Source of the DNA: Micromonosporaceae bacterium
GTDB taxonomy: Bacteria > Actinomycetota > Actinomycetes > Mycobacteriales > Micromonosporaceae
DNA: 50,734 nt
Direction: 5' to 3'
NCBI GenBank assembly: GCA_020027875.1
Contig: JAHRHA010000030.1
Location: forward strand, 1 to 50,734
Shown: positions 1-8,911 of the stretch, one piece after another
Position numbering within the stretch: position 1 is the first letter of the stretch
Layout of the letters: every line of letters starts with the position of its first letter
Notes under the pieces: model-generated
The model's input: only the letters and a program-made list of their open reading frames with translations
Database searches by the model: none
What the model was told of the DNA's origin: nothing
Translations under genes and position numbers: made by a program

Positions 1-1102
1 CGGGACCGCCGCGGTAGCCGCCACCTCCGCCGGGACCGCCGGCACCGGGACCGCCACGGTAACCGCCGCCGCCTCCGCCGGGACCGCCGGCACCGGGACC
101 GCCACGGTAGCCGCCACCTCCGCCGGGACCGCCGGCACCAGGACCGCCACGGTAGCCGCCGCGTTGATCGCCTCCGGCGAAGCCACCGCCGGCCGGACGG
201 CCCGCGCCCGGACCGCCGGCACCAGGACCGCCACGGTAGCCGCCGCGTTGATCGCCTCCGGCGTAACCACCACGTTGATCGCCTCCGGCGTAACCACCAC
301 GTTGATCGCCTCCGGCGAAGTTGCCGCCGGGCCCGCCGGGACCGGCCGCGCCGCCCGGCCCGCCGGGACGACCGGTGCGCTCACCGGGACGTCCGGGCCG
401 CTGGGTCGGCATCTGGGACGGGTTGGGCCGTGGGCCGGCGCCCATCGAGGCCGGATTGGGCCGGGGCGGCATCGAGGCCGGGTTGGGACGAGGTAGGCCG
501 GTCGGGCTCGGCCGTCCACCACCGGGACGGGAGCCCTGGGTGATGCCGAACGGGTTGTTGCCGCCGCTTCGTGGCGCGCGACCGCCCGGGGATGGAGCCG
601 CGCCCGGACCTGGTCCGGCCGGTGCACCGGGGCGGGTGCCCTCGCCGAATCCGGTGGCGGGGGCGGGCCGTGGCGCGGCTGGCCGCGGCGTCGCGATGTC
701 GCCGCGCTCCCGCGCAGCGCGAACGGCGGCCTCCTGCTCTGCCTTGAGCGCCGCGGCGCGTACCTCGGCGGCCGCCACCTCGATGTCATGGGCGCTCGTC
801 GGCTTGGTGACCGGGGACGCGGGGGCCGGCGCCGGAGACTTCTTTGCCGGCGCTGACTTTCTCGGTGGCGCCGGTTTGATCCCAGCCTTGGCGCCATCCA
901 CCGCAGGCGCCGCGGGCGCTGCGGGAGCCGCCGCTAGACCGGCGGCCTCCATGGTTGCGCGTAGCCGTCGTGCGACGGGAGCCTCGATCGTGCTCGACGC
1001 GGATTTGACGTACTCGCCCATTTCTTGAAGCTTGGCGAGCACGGTCTTGCTCTCGACGCCGAGCTCCTTCGCCAGCTCGTGTACGCGGGGCTTGCCTGCC
1101 AC
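1..1102 (-). CDS. infB: Translation initiation factor IF-2, N-terminal part (cut by window edge)
   Basis: IF-2 is the GTPase that delivers initiator tRNA to the 30S subunit. Only the first 367 codons are present; the GTPase core lies beyond the left edge. The protein opens [20 protein letters not shown], the conserved IF-2 N-terminal domain, from a GTG at 1102 with a GAGGAG ribosome site just upstream. Ala/Pro-rich sequence follows, then a long Gly/Arg/Pro linker with repeated [12 protein letters not shown] and [15 protein letters not shown] units, usual for actinobacterial IF-2. The linker also holds four (F/Y)AGGDQRG units at residues 262, 271, 280 and 308, whose DNA recurs in two other genes here. 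It is last in the rimP-nusA-ylxR-infB row. Confidence 0.95.
   Translation of the reverse strand, partial: MAGKPRVHELAKELGVESKTVLAKLQEMGEYVKSASSTIEAPVARRLRATMEAAGLAAAPAAPAAPAVDGAKAGIKPAPPRKSAPAKKSPAPAPASPVTKPTSAHDIEVAAAEVRAAALKAEQEAAVRAARERGDIATPRPAAPRPAPATGFGEGTRPGAPAGPGPGAAPSPGGRAPRSGGNNPFGITQGSRPGGGRPSPTGLPRPNPASMPPRPNPASMGAGPRPNPSQMPTQRPGRPGERTGRPGGPGGAAGPGGPGGNFAGGDQRGGYAGGDQRGGYAGGDQRGGYRGGPGAGGPGAGRPAGGGFAGGDQRGGYRGGPGAGGPGGGGGYRGGPGAGGPGGGGGGYRGGPGAGGPGGGGGYRGGP
158..319 (-). repeat. Four copies of the [14 protein letters not shown] short repeat inside infB
   Basis: On the coding strand the unit TTCGCCGGAGGCGATCAACG (or TAC for the first codon) occurs at 296-319, 269-292, 242-265 and 158-181, always in frame. 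Three copies are tandem at 27-bp spacing; the fourth is separated by a normal Gly-rich stretch. The central TCGCC-GGA-GGCGA can form a small hairpin. The copy at 158-181 matches the RecQ and DivIVA copies over 24 bases. Confidence 0.9.
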
Positions 1103-1182
1103 TGCACTCCTCATTCCGAGGTCGGCGGGCAGCTCCCGCTAGACCTCACTTTGGCACTTGAAGGCCGATCATTTTGTCGACT

Positions 1183-1584
1183 TCATCGGGTGCTCATGTC
1201 GGTCGTCCTACCTTGCTGGTCCGGGGTGGGCGGTCCCACCATCGGTTGTTTCGAGCGCCTGACGAACTCGCTCAGCGGACCGGTGTCAACGACGCCGGCA
1301 ACTCGCAACGCTCGCCCAAAGGCTCGACGTCGCTCCGCCATTGCGAGACAGGTCGGGTCTGGGTGCAGATGCGCACCCCGGCCCGGCTGTCGACGGTCGG
1401 GGTCGGGCTCGACACTGAAAACCGCCTCGCCGGACTCTTTCCGACTCAGCGGCTCGGCACCGTTCTCGACAGCCATGTGCTCGAAAGCCATGTGCTTGAC
1501 CGCGACGACCCGCAGCAACTCGAAGGCTGGTGCGCGACTCCGGCAACCCACACAAGTGCGCACCGGCGACGCGCGACTTACCAC
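1183..1584 (-). CDS. ylxR: YlxR/RnpM family RNA-binding protein (DUF448)
   Basis: The 133-aa product begins MVSRASPVRTCVGCR; the RTCVGCR motif near the N terminus is the family signature, and the position between nusA and infB is the conserved place for ylxR. The Bacillus homologue binds RNase P RNA; an RNA-related role here is inferred from that. The start is a GTG at 1584 with AGGG upstream. At 133 aa it is longer than the usual 90-100 aa because of a polar C-terminal tail ending in a Gln/Asp/Arg-rich segment. Confidence 0.85.
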   Translation of the reverse strand: MVSRASPVRTCVGCRSRAPAFELLRVVAVKHMAFEHMAVENGAEPLSRKESGEAVFSVEPDPDRRQPGRGAHLHPDPTCLAMAERRRAFGRALRVAGVVDTGPLSEFVRRSKQPMVGPPTPDQQGRTTDMSTR

Positions 1585-1667
1585 TGCGCAAGTCTACCCT
1601 GCATACGCCGTAAACGCCTCGGCGGTCCTCCTGGCCCTCGTCCAGCCTGAAGCGGGGCCATCGGTGA

Positions 1668-2765
1668 TCACCCGGCCGGCGCCTGCTCTACCGGTGTCTC
1701 CGACAGTACCTCGGTCGGTGTCTCGGTCGGCGTCTCTGTCGGTATGTCGGTCGGTGTATCGGTGGGTGTATCCCCCGGTTTCTCCGTTGCTGCCTCGGTG
1801 TCCGGTCTGATGTCGATCCGCCATCCGGTCAGGCGTGCGGCCAGACGGGCATTCTGCCCCTCCCGACCTATCGCGAGCGAGAGCTGGAAATCCGGCACCG
1901 TTACTCGCGCGGTCCGGGTGGCCGCATCGACAACCTCGACGCGTAGGGCCTTCGCGGGCGAGAGGGCATTGCCCACGAAGCTCGCCGGGTCCTCGGACCA
2001 GTCGATGATGTCGATCTTCTCTCCGTGCAGCTCGCTCATCACGGCCCGGACGCGCGACCCCATGGGCCCGATGCAGGCGCCCTTGGCATTGACGCCCGTC
2101 GCCATCGACCGTACGGCGATCTTTGTCCGGTGGCCCGCCTCCCGAGCGATCGCGGCAATCTCCACGGTCCCGTCGGCGATCTCCGGCACCTCGAGCGCGA
2201 AGAGCTTCTTCACGAGGCTCGGATGTGACCGCGACAGGGTCACCTGCGGGCCACGAAAGCCCTTCGCGACATGCACGACCACGCACTTGATGCGCTGTCC
2301 GTGCTCGTACGCCTCCCCTGGAACCTGCTCGGCGGCCGGCAGCATGGCCTCCAACTTGCCAAGATCAACGCTGACAATGCCCTTCTCGGTCCGGCTCTCG
2401 TGCGCCTGGATAACTCCCGTGACCAGGTCGCCGTCGCGGCCGATGTACTCCCCGTAGTGCATCTCGTCCGTGGCCTCACGCAGCCGCTGGAGGATCACCT
2501 GCTTCGCTGTCATCGCGGCGATCCGGCCGAAGTCGTGCGGGGTGTCGTCCCACTCCTGCGTCACCTCGCCGTCCGCGTCGAAGTCCTGGGCAAACACCGT
2601 GGCAACACCGGTCTTGCGGTCGATCTCCACGCGGGCGTGCGGGTGAGCGCCTTCTGTGTGCCGGTACGCGGTGAGCAGCGCCGTCTCGATAGCGGCGAGG
2701 ATCGTCTCGACCGGGATCTCCCGCTCCTGCGCCAGCGCACGGAGGGCCGCGAGATCGATGTTCAC
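1668..2765 (-). CDS. nusA: Transcription termination/antitermination factor NusA
   Basis: The 365-aa product binds RNA polymerase and nascent RNA and modulates pausing and termination. It has the NusA N-terminal domain ([18 protein letters not shown]...), an S1 domain near residues 110-180, and two KH domains ([14 protein letters not shown] near 235 and [19 protein letters not shown] near 305). After about residue 325 comes a Thr/Pro-rich tail of repeated TPTET/IPTET units, encoded by degenerate 12-bp repeats. The GTG start at 2765 overlaps the rimP stop in a GTGA, so translation is probably coupled; AGGAGGAG lies upstream. Confidence 0.96.
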   Translation of the reverse strand: MNIDLAALRALAQEREIPVETILAAIETALLTAYRHTEGAHPHARVEIDRKTGVATVFAQDFDADGEVTQEWDDTPHDFGRIAAMTAKQVILQRLREATDEMHYGEYIGRDGDLVTGVIQAHESRTEKGIVSVDLGKLEAMLPAAEQVPGEAYEHGQRIKCVVVHVAKGFRGPQVTLSRSHPSLVKKLFALEVPEIADGTVEIAAIAREAGHRTKIAVRSMATGVNAKGACIGPMGSRVRAVMSELHGEKIDIIDWSEDPASFVGNALSPAKALRVEVVDAATRTARVTVPDFQLSLAIGREGQNARLAARLTGWRIDIRPDTEAATEKPGDTPTDTPTDIPTETPTETPTEVLSETPVEQAPAG

Positions 2766-3448
2766 GCCCTCTCCTCCTGTTCTGTCTGCCCGTCCCCGTC
2801 GTGATCGTCCCCGTCGTGATCGTCCCCGTCGAACTCTTCGCCGAACTCCTCGTCGGCCAACTCCGCCAACCGAGTGAACTCAACCTGCACCCGGCCCGGA
2901 CCCAGCTGTTCGAACGCCACCGTCTGCTTCCGGCCGGCGACGTCGAACGTCACCCCCACATCATCCGCAGCCACCACCCGGGCGGTGAGCGTTCGGCCGC
3001 CGTCCTTCACCGTGACCAGCCGGCCCATGTTGCGCCGCCAATGTCGCGGCAGCGTGAGGGGTCGGTCCACACCCGGCGAGCTGACCTCGAGGGTGTACGA
3101 GTTGGCGGTCAATTCGCCACCGGATTCCTCGGCCGCGTCGAGGCCAACCGAGATGTCTCGGGCGATGTCGCTCAGCTCGTTGTGCCCCACCCCGCCGTCG
3201 CCGTCGACTGTGACGCGCACCACGTGGCGGCGTCCAGCTCGGGTCACCGCGAGGTTCTCAAGGTCAAGACTAGCGGCAGCGACGAGGGGTTCGATAACGG
3301 AGCGCAGCCGCGCCCTCAGCGCGACCAGGTCGGGCCCGGTCCAGGCCGCACCTGCCGCCCCGCTGGCGGTCGGACGGGCGCCAGGGCCCGCACGCGTGCG
3401 GGCGGCAGGCCGGGCTCCGGCGGCCGCGCCACGTTCCCGCTGCGCCAT
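2762..3448 (-). CDS. rimP: Ribosome maturation factor RimP
   Basis: This 228-aa protein is needed for 30S subunit maturation. The RimP core runs from about residue 40 to 200, with the conserved [14 protein letters not shown] segment near residue 118 and a C-terminal SH3-like domain. The first 38 residues are an Arg/Ala/Gly-rich extension. The tail is acidic and holds tandem GDDHD units made by an almost exact 15-bp DNA repeat (about 2790-2835). The ATG at 3448 has GGGAGG upstream. It is the first gene of the rimP-nusA-ylxR-infB unit. Confidence 0.94.
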   Translation of the reverse strand: MAQRERGAAAGARPAARTRAGPGARPTASGAAGAAWTGPDLVALRARLRSVIEPLVAAASLDLENLAVTRAGRRHVVRVTVDGDGGVGHNELSDIARDISVGLDAAEESGGELTANSYTLEVSSPGVDRPLTLPRHWRRNMGRLVTVKDGGRTLTARVVAADDVGVTFDVAGRKQTVAFEQLGPGRVQVEFTRLAELADEEFGEEFDGDDHDGDDHDGDGQTEQEERA

Positions 3449-3486
3449 GCCCTGCCTCCCGGTGGGTCGCCCTATTCAGTCCCTAC

Positions 3487-3536
3487 TCAGTCGTGCGCTG
3501 TTCTCAATCGCGTGCTGTCTCAATCGTGCGTTGTTC
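3487..3536 (-). promoter_or_regulatory. Three tandem 16-17 bp direct repeats upstream of rimP
   Basis: Plus-strand units TCAGTCGTGCGCTGTTC (3487-3503), TCAATCGCGTGCTGTC (3504-3519) and TCAATCGTGCGTTGTTC (3520-3536) lie head to tail, 39 to 88 bases before the rimP start and inside the divergent rimP/lipoprotein spacer. Spacing and position suit binding sites for a regulator, but no known operator is recognised. Confidence 0.4.
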
Positions 3537-3640
3537 ATAACCAAACGCCACGCGGTCGGAACCGACCCTTCGCGGCTGTCCGAAGCGTAACGCGCCGTAA
3601 CCTCCCACCGCTCCTGGCAAGCCTCGACACGCGTAGTCGG

Positions 3641-3664
3641 CGGGCCGGCGGATCCGCCGGCCCG
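3641..3664. promoter_or_regulatory. Perfect 24-bp palindrome before the Tat lipoprotein gene
   Basis: The arm CGGGCCGGCGGA is followed at once by its exact reverse complement, ending 23 bases before the GTG at 3688. As DNA it is a symmetric binding-site candidate; as RNA it could only form a hairpin by opening central pairs. Function unknown. Confidence 0.35.
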
Positions 3665-3687
3665 TCCTTACCTGGCAGGATGGCCCC

Positions 3688-4209
3688 GTGCACAACCTCG
3701 ATCCACCCTTCCCGCGGCCGGCCGAGCGGCAGGGCATCACCACGCGGCGGAGCTTTCTCCGCGGCGTCCTTGGCGTCGCCGGTGCCGGTGTCCTTGGTAC
3801 TGGAGCGCTGGCGGGCTGTGACCTCCTCGGCGGCGGCATTGGCGGTGGTGGCGCCCAGGCTCATCCGCTGGACGGCTTCCTCCTGGCCACGGTCGCGCTC
3901 GGTGACCGGTATGACGCGACGCTGGCCGCCGTGCCGGCACTCGCGCCGGCGCTGACGTCCGTTCGGGATGCGCACCGGGCCCACGCGACCGCGCTGGCGG
4001 CGGAGCTTGGCAAACCGGCGCCCAAGGCCCCCGCGGACGCGGCGCCTGCCCCGGTCGACCGCGCCGAGGCCGTGGCGGCTCTCGCCGCTGTGGAGAAGTC
4101 CGCCCGCGACGAGGCCGTCGCTGCCTGCCTGGCTGGCTCGGCGCGACTGGCTCCCCTGCTGGGCGCGATCGCCGCTGCCCGCGCGAGCCATCTGGAAGTG
4201 CTGAGGTGA
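3688..4209 (+). CDS. Tat-exported lipoprotein, ferritin-like partner protein
   Basis: The 173-aa product has a twin-arginine signal (TTRRSFLRGVLG near residues 18-29) followed by a lipobox LAGC near residue 44, so it is predicted to be exported folded and anchored to the outer face of the membrane. The mature part is Ala-rich and helical with no recognised catalytic motif. The next gene starts inside its stop codon (GTGA), so the two are translationally coupled and probably act together. The start is a GTG at 3688; the ATG at 3680 is out of frame. Confidence 0.75.
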   Translation: MHNLDPPFPRPAERQGITTRRSFLRGVLGVAGAGVLGTGALAGCDLLGGGIGGGGAQAHPLDGFLLATVALGDRYDATLAAVPALAPALTSVRDAHRAHATALAAELGKPAPKAPADAAPAPVDRAEAVAALAAVEKSARDEAVAACLAGSARLAPLLGAIAAARASHLEVLR

Positions 4210-4652
4210 CTAGTTCTCTGAGCGGATCTGCGGCCGAGGCCCTGTCGACGGCGCTCGCCGCCGAGCACGCGGCCATTTTCGGGTACGGCGCGGTGGGCGC
4301 ACGGCTCGACGCCGCTGGCCAGACCGCAGCGCGACAGGCCGAAGCGGCCCACCGTAGCCGCCGTGACGCGGTGGTGGTGCGCATCGCCTCCGCGAACGCG
4401 ACTCCGCCGCCGGCGGCGCCCGCATACGAACTTCCCTTCCCGGTCACCGATCGGCCGAGCGCCCTCAAGCTGGCGATTGCCCTCGAGGACGGCGCCGCGC
4501 ACGCGTGGCGGCAGGCGCTGGGGGCGACGTCCGGCGACGATCGGAAGCTGGCGGTGGAGGCGCTCATGGACTGTGCGGTCCGGGCCACCCGGTGGCGTGC
4601 GACGGCCGGGATCAGCCCCGCGACCGTCCCCTTCCCCGGCACCCCCGCCTGA
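4206..4652 (+). CDS. DUF4439 ferritin-like domain protein
   Basis: The 148-aa protein resembles actinobacterial DUF4439 proteins: an opening helix with AAEHAAIFGYGAVGARL and a second helix pair with EDGAAHAWRQAL. The EH and E...H residues recall ferritin-like metal ligands, but metal binding is inference. It has no signal peptide, while its coupled partner is a Tat lipoprotein. GTG start at 4206 overlapping the upstream stop. Confidence 0.7.
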   Translation: MTSSLSGSAAEALSTALAAEHAAIFGYGAVGARLDAAGQTAARQAEAAHRSRRDAVVVRIASANATPPPAAPAYELPFPVTDRPSALKLAIALEDGAAHAWRQALGATSGDDRKLAVEALMDCAVRATRWRATAGISPATVPFPGTPA

Positions 4653-4666
4653 CGAGCCTGCGTCGG

Positions 4667-4698
4667 TTGCTTGTGCTCCGCATACTCAGTATGCATAC
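4667..4698 (+). promoter_or_regulatory. Putative promoter and dyad operator of the padR-ABC operon
   Basis: TTGCTT (4667-4672) and TATGCA (4690-4695) are 17 bases apart, which would put transcription start only about 6 bases before the ATG at 4708. The near-perfect dyad GCATACTCAGTATGC (4680-4694) overlaps the -10 region, a natural place for PadR autorepression. No ribosome site is seen, so the message may be essentially leaderless. Confidence 0.45.
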
Positions 4699-4707
4699 TG
4701 CGTAATC

Positions 4708-5304
4708 ATGAGCGTCAAACATGGCCTCCTGGCCCTGCTGGAGCGTGGCTCGCGCTATGGCTATCAGCTGCGGGCCGAGTTCGAGCAGGCGACCGGTGGC
4801 ACCTGGCCACTGAATATCGGGCAGGTCTACACCACTCTGGCCCGCTTGGAACGCGACGGCCTCGTCCATGCGCTGCCGGAATCAGACGGGGGGCAGCGCC
4901 CGTACGAGATCACCGACGACGGCCGGGTCGAGCTGACGCTGTGGTTCGCCACCCCGATAAGTCCGGCCGACCGGCCGCGCGACGAACTCGCGATCAAGCT
5001 GGCGCTCGCATTGACGACGCCCGGGGTGGACGTCCGCGCGGTCGTGCAGACCCAGCGCACGGCGACCATGCGGCTGCTGCAGGAGTACACCCGGCTCAAG
5101 GGTGGGGCTGAACGCCCCGGTGACCTGGCTTGGCGGCTCGTGCTTGACGCGATGATCTTCCGCGCGGAGGCCGAGGTCCGTTGGCTCGACCATTGCGAGT
5201 CGAGCCTCGCCCGCTATGCCCACATCCACCCGATCCCTGCCGCCGGCGGCGTCTCCGACGACCTCGCCCCAGCTGAGACCACGAGGGAGACCACGAAGAG
5301 ATGA
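4708..5304 (+). CDS. PadR family transcriptional regulator
   Basis: The 198-aa product has the PadR winged helix at its start (KHGLLALLERGSRYGYQL, then NIGQVYTTLARLERDGLV) and a longer helical C-terminal half for dimerisation. PadR proteins usually repress adjacent transporter genes and are released by small ligands. Here it lies first in an operon with an ABC ATPase and permease, its stop overlapping the ATPase start in ATGA at 5301. The upstream reading frame is open further, but the ATG at 4708 matches the family N terminus. Confidence 0.9.
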   Translation: MSVKHGLLALLERGSRYGYQLRAEFEQATGGTWPLNIGQVYTTLARLERDGLVHALPESDGGQRPYEITDDGRVELTLWFATPISPADRPRDELAIKLALALTTPGVDVRAVVQTQRTATMRLLQEYTRLKGGAERPGDLAWRLVLDAMIFRAEAEVRWLDHCESSLARYAHIHPIPAAGGVSDDLAPAETTRETTKR

Positions 5305-6029
5305 GTGTCCTGGAACTGCGGGAGGTTTACCGGACCCATGGCAAGGGAGAGACCGCCGTCCACGCGTTGCGGGGCGTGACGCTCGCGGTCGCGCCGGGCG
5401 AGTTCGTGGCCGTGATGGGCCCGTCGGGGTCCGGAAAGTCCACTCTGCTCAACCTCGCTGGCGGACTCGACGCACCCACACGGGGTGAGGTGGTCGTCGA
5501 GGGTTCCGTGCTGGGTGGGCTCAACCGCAAGCAGTTGGCCGCCGTTCGGCGGCGGCGTGTCGGGTACGTTTTCCAGGACCTCAACCTGCTGCCCAGCCTC
5601 ACGGCCGCGGAGAACGTCGCGCTCCCCCTGGAACTCGACGGCATGAGTCTGCGCAAGACCCGGCGGCACGCGATCGCCGCGCTCGAGGAGGTCGGCCTCG
5701 CCGACCTGGCGCTTCGCTTCCCCGACGAGATGTCCGGTGGCCAGCAGCAGCGCGTCGCCATCGCCCGGGCGCTGGTCGGCGACCGCCGACTAGTGCTCGC
5801 CGACGAACCCACCGGAGCGCTGGACTCGCAGACCGGCGAGGCGGTGCTGAAGCTACTGCGGGCACGGGTCGACGCGGGAGCGGCCGGCGTGCTCGTGACC
5901 CATGAGGCGCGCCACGCGGCGTGGGCCGACCGGGTTGTCTTCCTTCGCGACGGCGAAATCGTGGACACGTCCGGACCGCTGGTCCAGCCCGAGGAGCTAC
6001 TGCACAACGTGCCCGGAGTGCGGGCATGA
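5301..6029 (+). CDS. ABC transporter ATPase, MacB/LolD type
   Basis: This 242-aa ATPase has Walker A GPSGSGKST (about 40-48), a Q-loop VFQDLNLLPSLT, the signature MSGGQQQR (about 143), Walker B RLVLADEPTGALDS and the switch His in VLVTHEARHA. The sequence class is that of MacB/LolD/FtsE ATPases, which drive mechanotransmission-type permeases rather than conventional import. It is coupled by ATGA overlaps to the PadR gene and to the permease gene, forming one drug, peptide or lipid export module. Confidence 0.94.
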   Translation: MSVLELREVYRTHGKGETAVHALRGVTLAVAPGEFVAVMGPSGSGKSTLLNLAGGLDAPTRGEVVVEGSVLGGLNRKQLAAVRRRRVGYVFQDLNLLPSLTAAENVALPLELDGMSLRKTRRHAIAALEEVGLADLALRFPDEMSGGQQQRVAIARALVGDRRLVLADEPTGALDSQTGEAVLKLLRARVDAGAAGVLVTHEARHAAWADRVVFLRDGEIVDTSGPLVQPEELLHNVPGVRA

Positions 6030-8788
6030 GCCTCGTCGCGTCGTGGCGCACCGCGCTGCGAGTGGCGCATCGGGAAGCGCGGCGCTCCAAGGGTCGCTCG
6101 TCGCTGGTGGTCGCGATGATCGCCCTGCCGGTGCTGTTTCTGAGTTTCGCCGCGGTCTCGTTCGACATGTTCTCGCTGACCGGCGGCGAACGGGCCGACC
6201 GGACCATGGGCACGGCCGATGCCCGGATCCAATGGCAGTTCCGCGCCCCGGTCGAGCAGGAGCCGAACGGTGACTACGGCTGGCCGGCTGCCCGCGGCCC
6301 CGTTGTGGTCAAGGACGGGATAGTGCAGGACGAGATAGTGCAGAAGGAGGCCACCGAGGCCGAGCTGTTGGCTGAGCTACCGGCCGGATCTCGGGTCCTG
6401 CCGCTGCGGATGGGTCCGGTCGAGCTCCGCACCGCCGAGGGCATCGGCCAACCCAACGCGATCTCCATCGATGCGTCGAGCTCGATGACGCGCGGTTACG
6501 TCGAGGTCCTCGAGGGCCGCGCGCCGACCACATCGACCGAGGTAGCCCTGACGAAGCAGGCCGTGGCGCGCCTGGGGGCAGGCATCGGGGGCACGGTCAC
6601 CAGCGGCGACGGCACTCGGTCGTACACAGTGGTCGGTATGGTGGAGTTCCCCTCCATGCTCGAGCAGGTGGTGTTGTTCGCACCGATCATCGAGGAGAAT
6701 CCGAAGGGCTTCCAGCTCCATCACCGGTCCTGGCTCGTGGATCTGCCGTCCCCTGTGGACTGGGCCGGGGTACGCGAGTTCAACCAGTCCGGCATCGTGG
6801 TCGCATCGCGCGAGGTCTACCTCAATCCACCCCCGGCCGACCAGGTACCGAACATGTACTCCGACGAGATCCTTCCGCAGGAGCTCGCCATCGGTGTCCT
6901 CGTGGCTGGTCTGGCGCTTCTCGAAATCGTGCTGCTGGCTGGGCCCGCGTTCGCCGTCAGCGCCCGCCGCCGGCAACGCCAACTCGCGCTGGTCGCGGCG
7001 AACGGGGGTACGCCCGCGCACGTCCGCCGCATCGTCCTCGCCGACGGCGTCGTGCTCGGCCTGATGGGCGCGATCGTCGGCATCGCCGGCGGCGTCGGCG
7101 CGGCCTTCGTGGCCCGGCCATTCATTGAGGAACTGCTCGCCCACTCGCGCGCCGGAGGATATCGGGTCTTCCCGACGGCCCTGGCGGCCATCGGCAGTCT
7201 CGCCGTCGTGACCGGCGTGCTTGCGGCACTCGTACCCGCCTTCATCACCGCACGCCAGAACGTGGTCCTGTCGCTGGCGGGACGGCGCGGCGTGACCCGA
7301 TCGAGAAAGCGCTGGATTGCCTTGGGCCTGGCCATGCTCGGCGCCGGTGCCACCGTGGTCGTGCTGGGGACGTTCGCCGGCTCGGCGCAGGTCATGCTGG
7401 CCGGCCTGATCATGGGCGAACTCGGCATGGTGCTGTGCACGCCGGCGCTGGTCGGCCTCATCGCCCGACTGGGGCGGATCCTCCCGCTCGCCCCGCGCAT
7501 CGCGCTACGGGATGCCGCCCGCAACCGCGCCGCGGCTGCCCCGGCGATCTCGGCCGTAATGGCGGCCGTGGCCGGCAGCGTCGCGATCGGCCTCTACATC
7601 GACAGCAACCGCGCACAGCAACTGGCGACGCAACAGCAGTCGATCCCAACCGGCTACGCCACCATCTACATCGGAGGCAACCCCGATCCGAATGCGCCTG
7701 CGCAGCCGAGCGCCGCCGTGATCGAGAACGTAGTCCGGTCCACCCTGCCCGTGGCCGAGGTCCGCCGCGTCTCCCAGGTCGCCTGTGCCGGCGCGTTCGA
7801 CCCGGAACGGTTCTGCATGCTCGAGATTCAACTGCCGCCGGAGGAGGTGTGCCCCTACGTTGAGGCGATGCGGACCGGCAACCTGGCCCTCACCACCGAG
7901 CAGCAGCGGGCGGCGCGAGCCGACCCCCGTTGCGACGAACGCGCGATGTGGGGCGGCCAGTCCGGTATGGCGGCGGTGGACGACGGAAGCGCCCTCCCTG
8001 TGCTCACCGGAGCATCCGCTGAGGACGTCGCGGGCGCCACGGCCGTACTTCGTGCCGGCGGTGTGGTCGTCCGCGACGCCAGGTACGTCCGGGATGGAAA
8101 GGCGACCTTCGCGGTCGTCGATCTCAAGGGGAAGCCCACGGCCGACCCGGTGGCAGCGGCGCCTCGGGTGAGCTTTCCGGCGTACGTGCTGACGACAGGT
8201 ATCACCGGCGTTGGCCCGATAGTGTCACCGGGCGCGCTCGCTCAGGCGAAGCTCGGCTCGATGGAGAGCATCATGGTGGCCTCGACGACGCGGGAGCCAT
8301 CTCAAGCCGAGGAGGACCGGTTCCAGAGCCAGCTGAACGCGATAAGCGTGGGTGGTTACATCGAGCGGGGACCACGGTTCGAGATCCCCATCGAGGTGTG
8401 GATCATCATGGGGGCCGCGGCTCTCATCACGCTCGGCGCTGCCGGCATCGGCACCGGCCTCGCCGCGGCGGACGGCCGGGCTGATATGTCCACCCTCGCC
8501 TCGGTGGGCGCATCCCCCAGCCTTCGACGACGGCTCTCGCTGAGCCAGTCCGGTGTTATCGCCGGCCTGGGGTCTCTGCTCGGTGCCGCGGCCGGTCTCG
8601 GTGCGGCTATCGCGGTGCTCGTGGCGTTGAACCAGCGATATGTCGACGTCTGGCCGGGACCGTCACCCTTGCCCATCGCCATTCCCTGGCTGAGCCTCGC
8701 GGCAGCGCTGCTCGTCGTCCCGTTCGTGGCGATCCTCGGCGCGGGTACGCTGACCCGCTCCCGGCTACCCATCGAACGTCGCCTCTGA
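6026..8788 (+). CDS. Large FtsX/MacB-type ABC transporter permease
   Basis: The 920-aa protein starts at the ATG overlapping the ATPase stop. It has an N-terminal membrane helix (VVAMIALPVLFLSFAAV), a large extracytoplasmic region, an FtsX-like membrane block near residues 285-420, further helices near 430-490, a second extracytoplasmic region with several Cys residues (for example CAGAFDPERFCMLE) and a last FtsX block near 800-910. This duplicated layout matches actinobacterial FtsX-family permeases. The substrate is unknown; antimicrobial or lipid efflux under PadR control is the likely theme. Confidence 0.9.
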   Translation: MSLVASWRTALRVAHREARRSKGRSSLVVAMIALPVLFLSFAAVSFDMFSLTGGERADRTMGTADARIQWQFRAPVEQEPNGDYGWPAARGPVVVKDGIVQDEIVQKEATEAELLAELPAGSRVLPLRMGPVELRTAEGIGQPNAISIDASSSMTRGYVEVLEGRAPTTSTEVALTKQAVARLGAGIGGTVTSGDGTRSYTVVGMVEFPSMLEQVVLFAPIIEENPKGFQLHHRSWLVDLPSPVDWAGVREFNQSGIVVASREVYLNPPPADQVPNMYSDEILPQELAIGVLVAGLALLEIVLLAGPAFAVSARRRQRQLALVAANGGTPAHVRRIVLADGVVLGLMGAIVGIAGGVGAAFVARPFIEELLAHSRAGGYRVFPTALAAIGSLAVVTGVLAALVPAFITARQNVVLSLAGRRGVTRSRKRWIALGLAMLGAGATVVVLGTFAGSAQVMLAGLIMGELGMVLCTPALVGLIARLGRILPLAPRIALRDAARNRAAAAPAISAVMAAVAGSVAIGLYIDSNRAQQLATQQQSIPTGYATIYIGGNPDPNAPAQPSAAVIENVVRSTLPVAEVRRVSQVACAGAFDPERFCMLEIQLPPEEVCPYVEAMRTGNLALTTEQQRAARADPRCDERAMWGGQSGMAAVDDGSALPVLTGASAEDVAGATAVLRAGGVVVRDARYVRDGKATFAVVDLKGKPTADPVAAAPRVSFPAYVLTTGITGVGPIVSPGALAQAKLGSMESIMVASTTREPSQAEEDRFQSQLNAISVGGYIERGPRFEIPIEVWIIMGAAALITLGAAGIGTGLAAADGRADMSTLASVGASPSLRRRLSLSQSGVIAGLGSLLGAAAGLGAAIAVLVALNQRYVDVWPGPSPLPIAIPWLSLAAALLVVPFVAILGAGTLTRSRLPIERRL

Positions 8789-8792
8789 CGCT

Positions 8793-8871
8793 CAAGATCC
8801 CCGTGATCATGAGCTGGCCGTCGTGAAATCGCGTCGATCATGACCTCCAGGTCATGATCGACAGGATCTTG
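8793..8871. repeat. Dispersed nested palindrome, family A copy 1 (79 bp)
   Basis: Outer arms CAAGATCC (8793-8800) and GGATCTTG (8864-8871) enclose a perfect palindrome with 14-base arms, GTCGATCATGACCT-CC-complement (8833-8862). It sits between the FtsX permease and the nitroreductase. Four other copies are at 26179, 29200, 34586 and 35296. Confidence 0.9.
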
Positions 8872-8911
8872 GGGGTGGTCGGGGTCGGCGCGGGGCGGGC
8901 AGACTGTGGCA

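Noticed and set aside
164..1028. Plus-strand open frames of 110 and 235 codons over infB
   Set aside because: They are antisense shadows of the Gly/Arg-rich IF-2 linker, with low-complexity products and no ribosome site.
1711..1772. Degenerate 12-bp repeats considered as a minisatellite or CRISPR-like array
   Set aside because: They are the in-frame Thr/Pro tail of NusA, with no spacers or unique sequence between the units.
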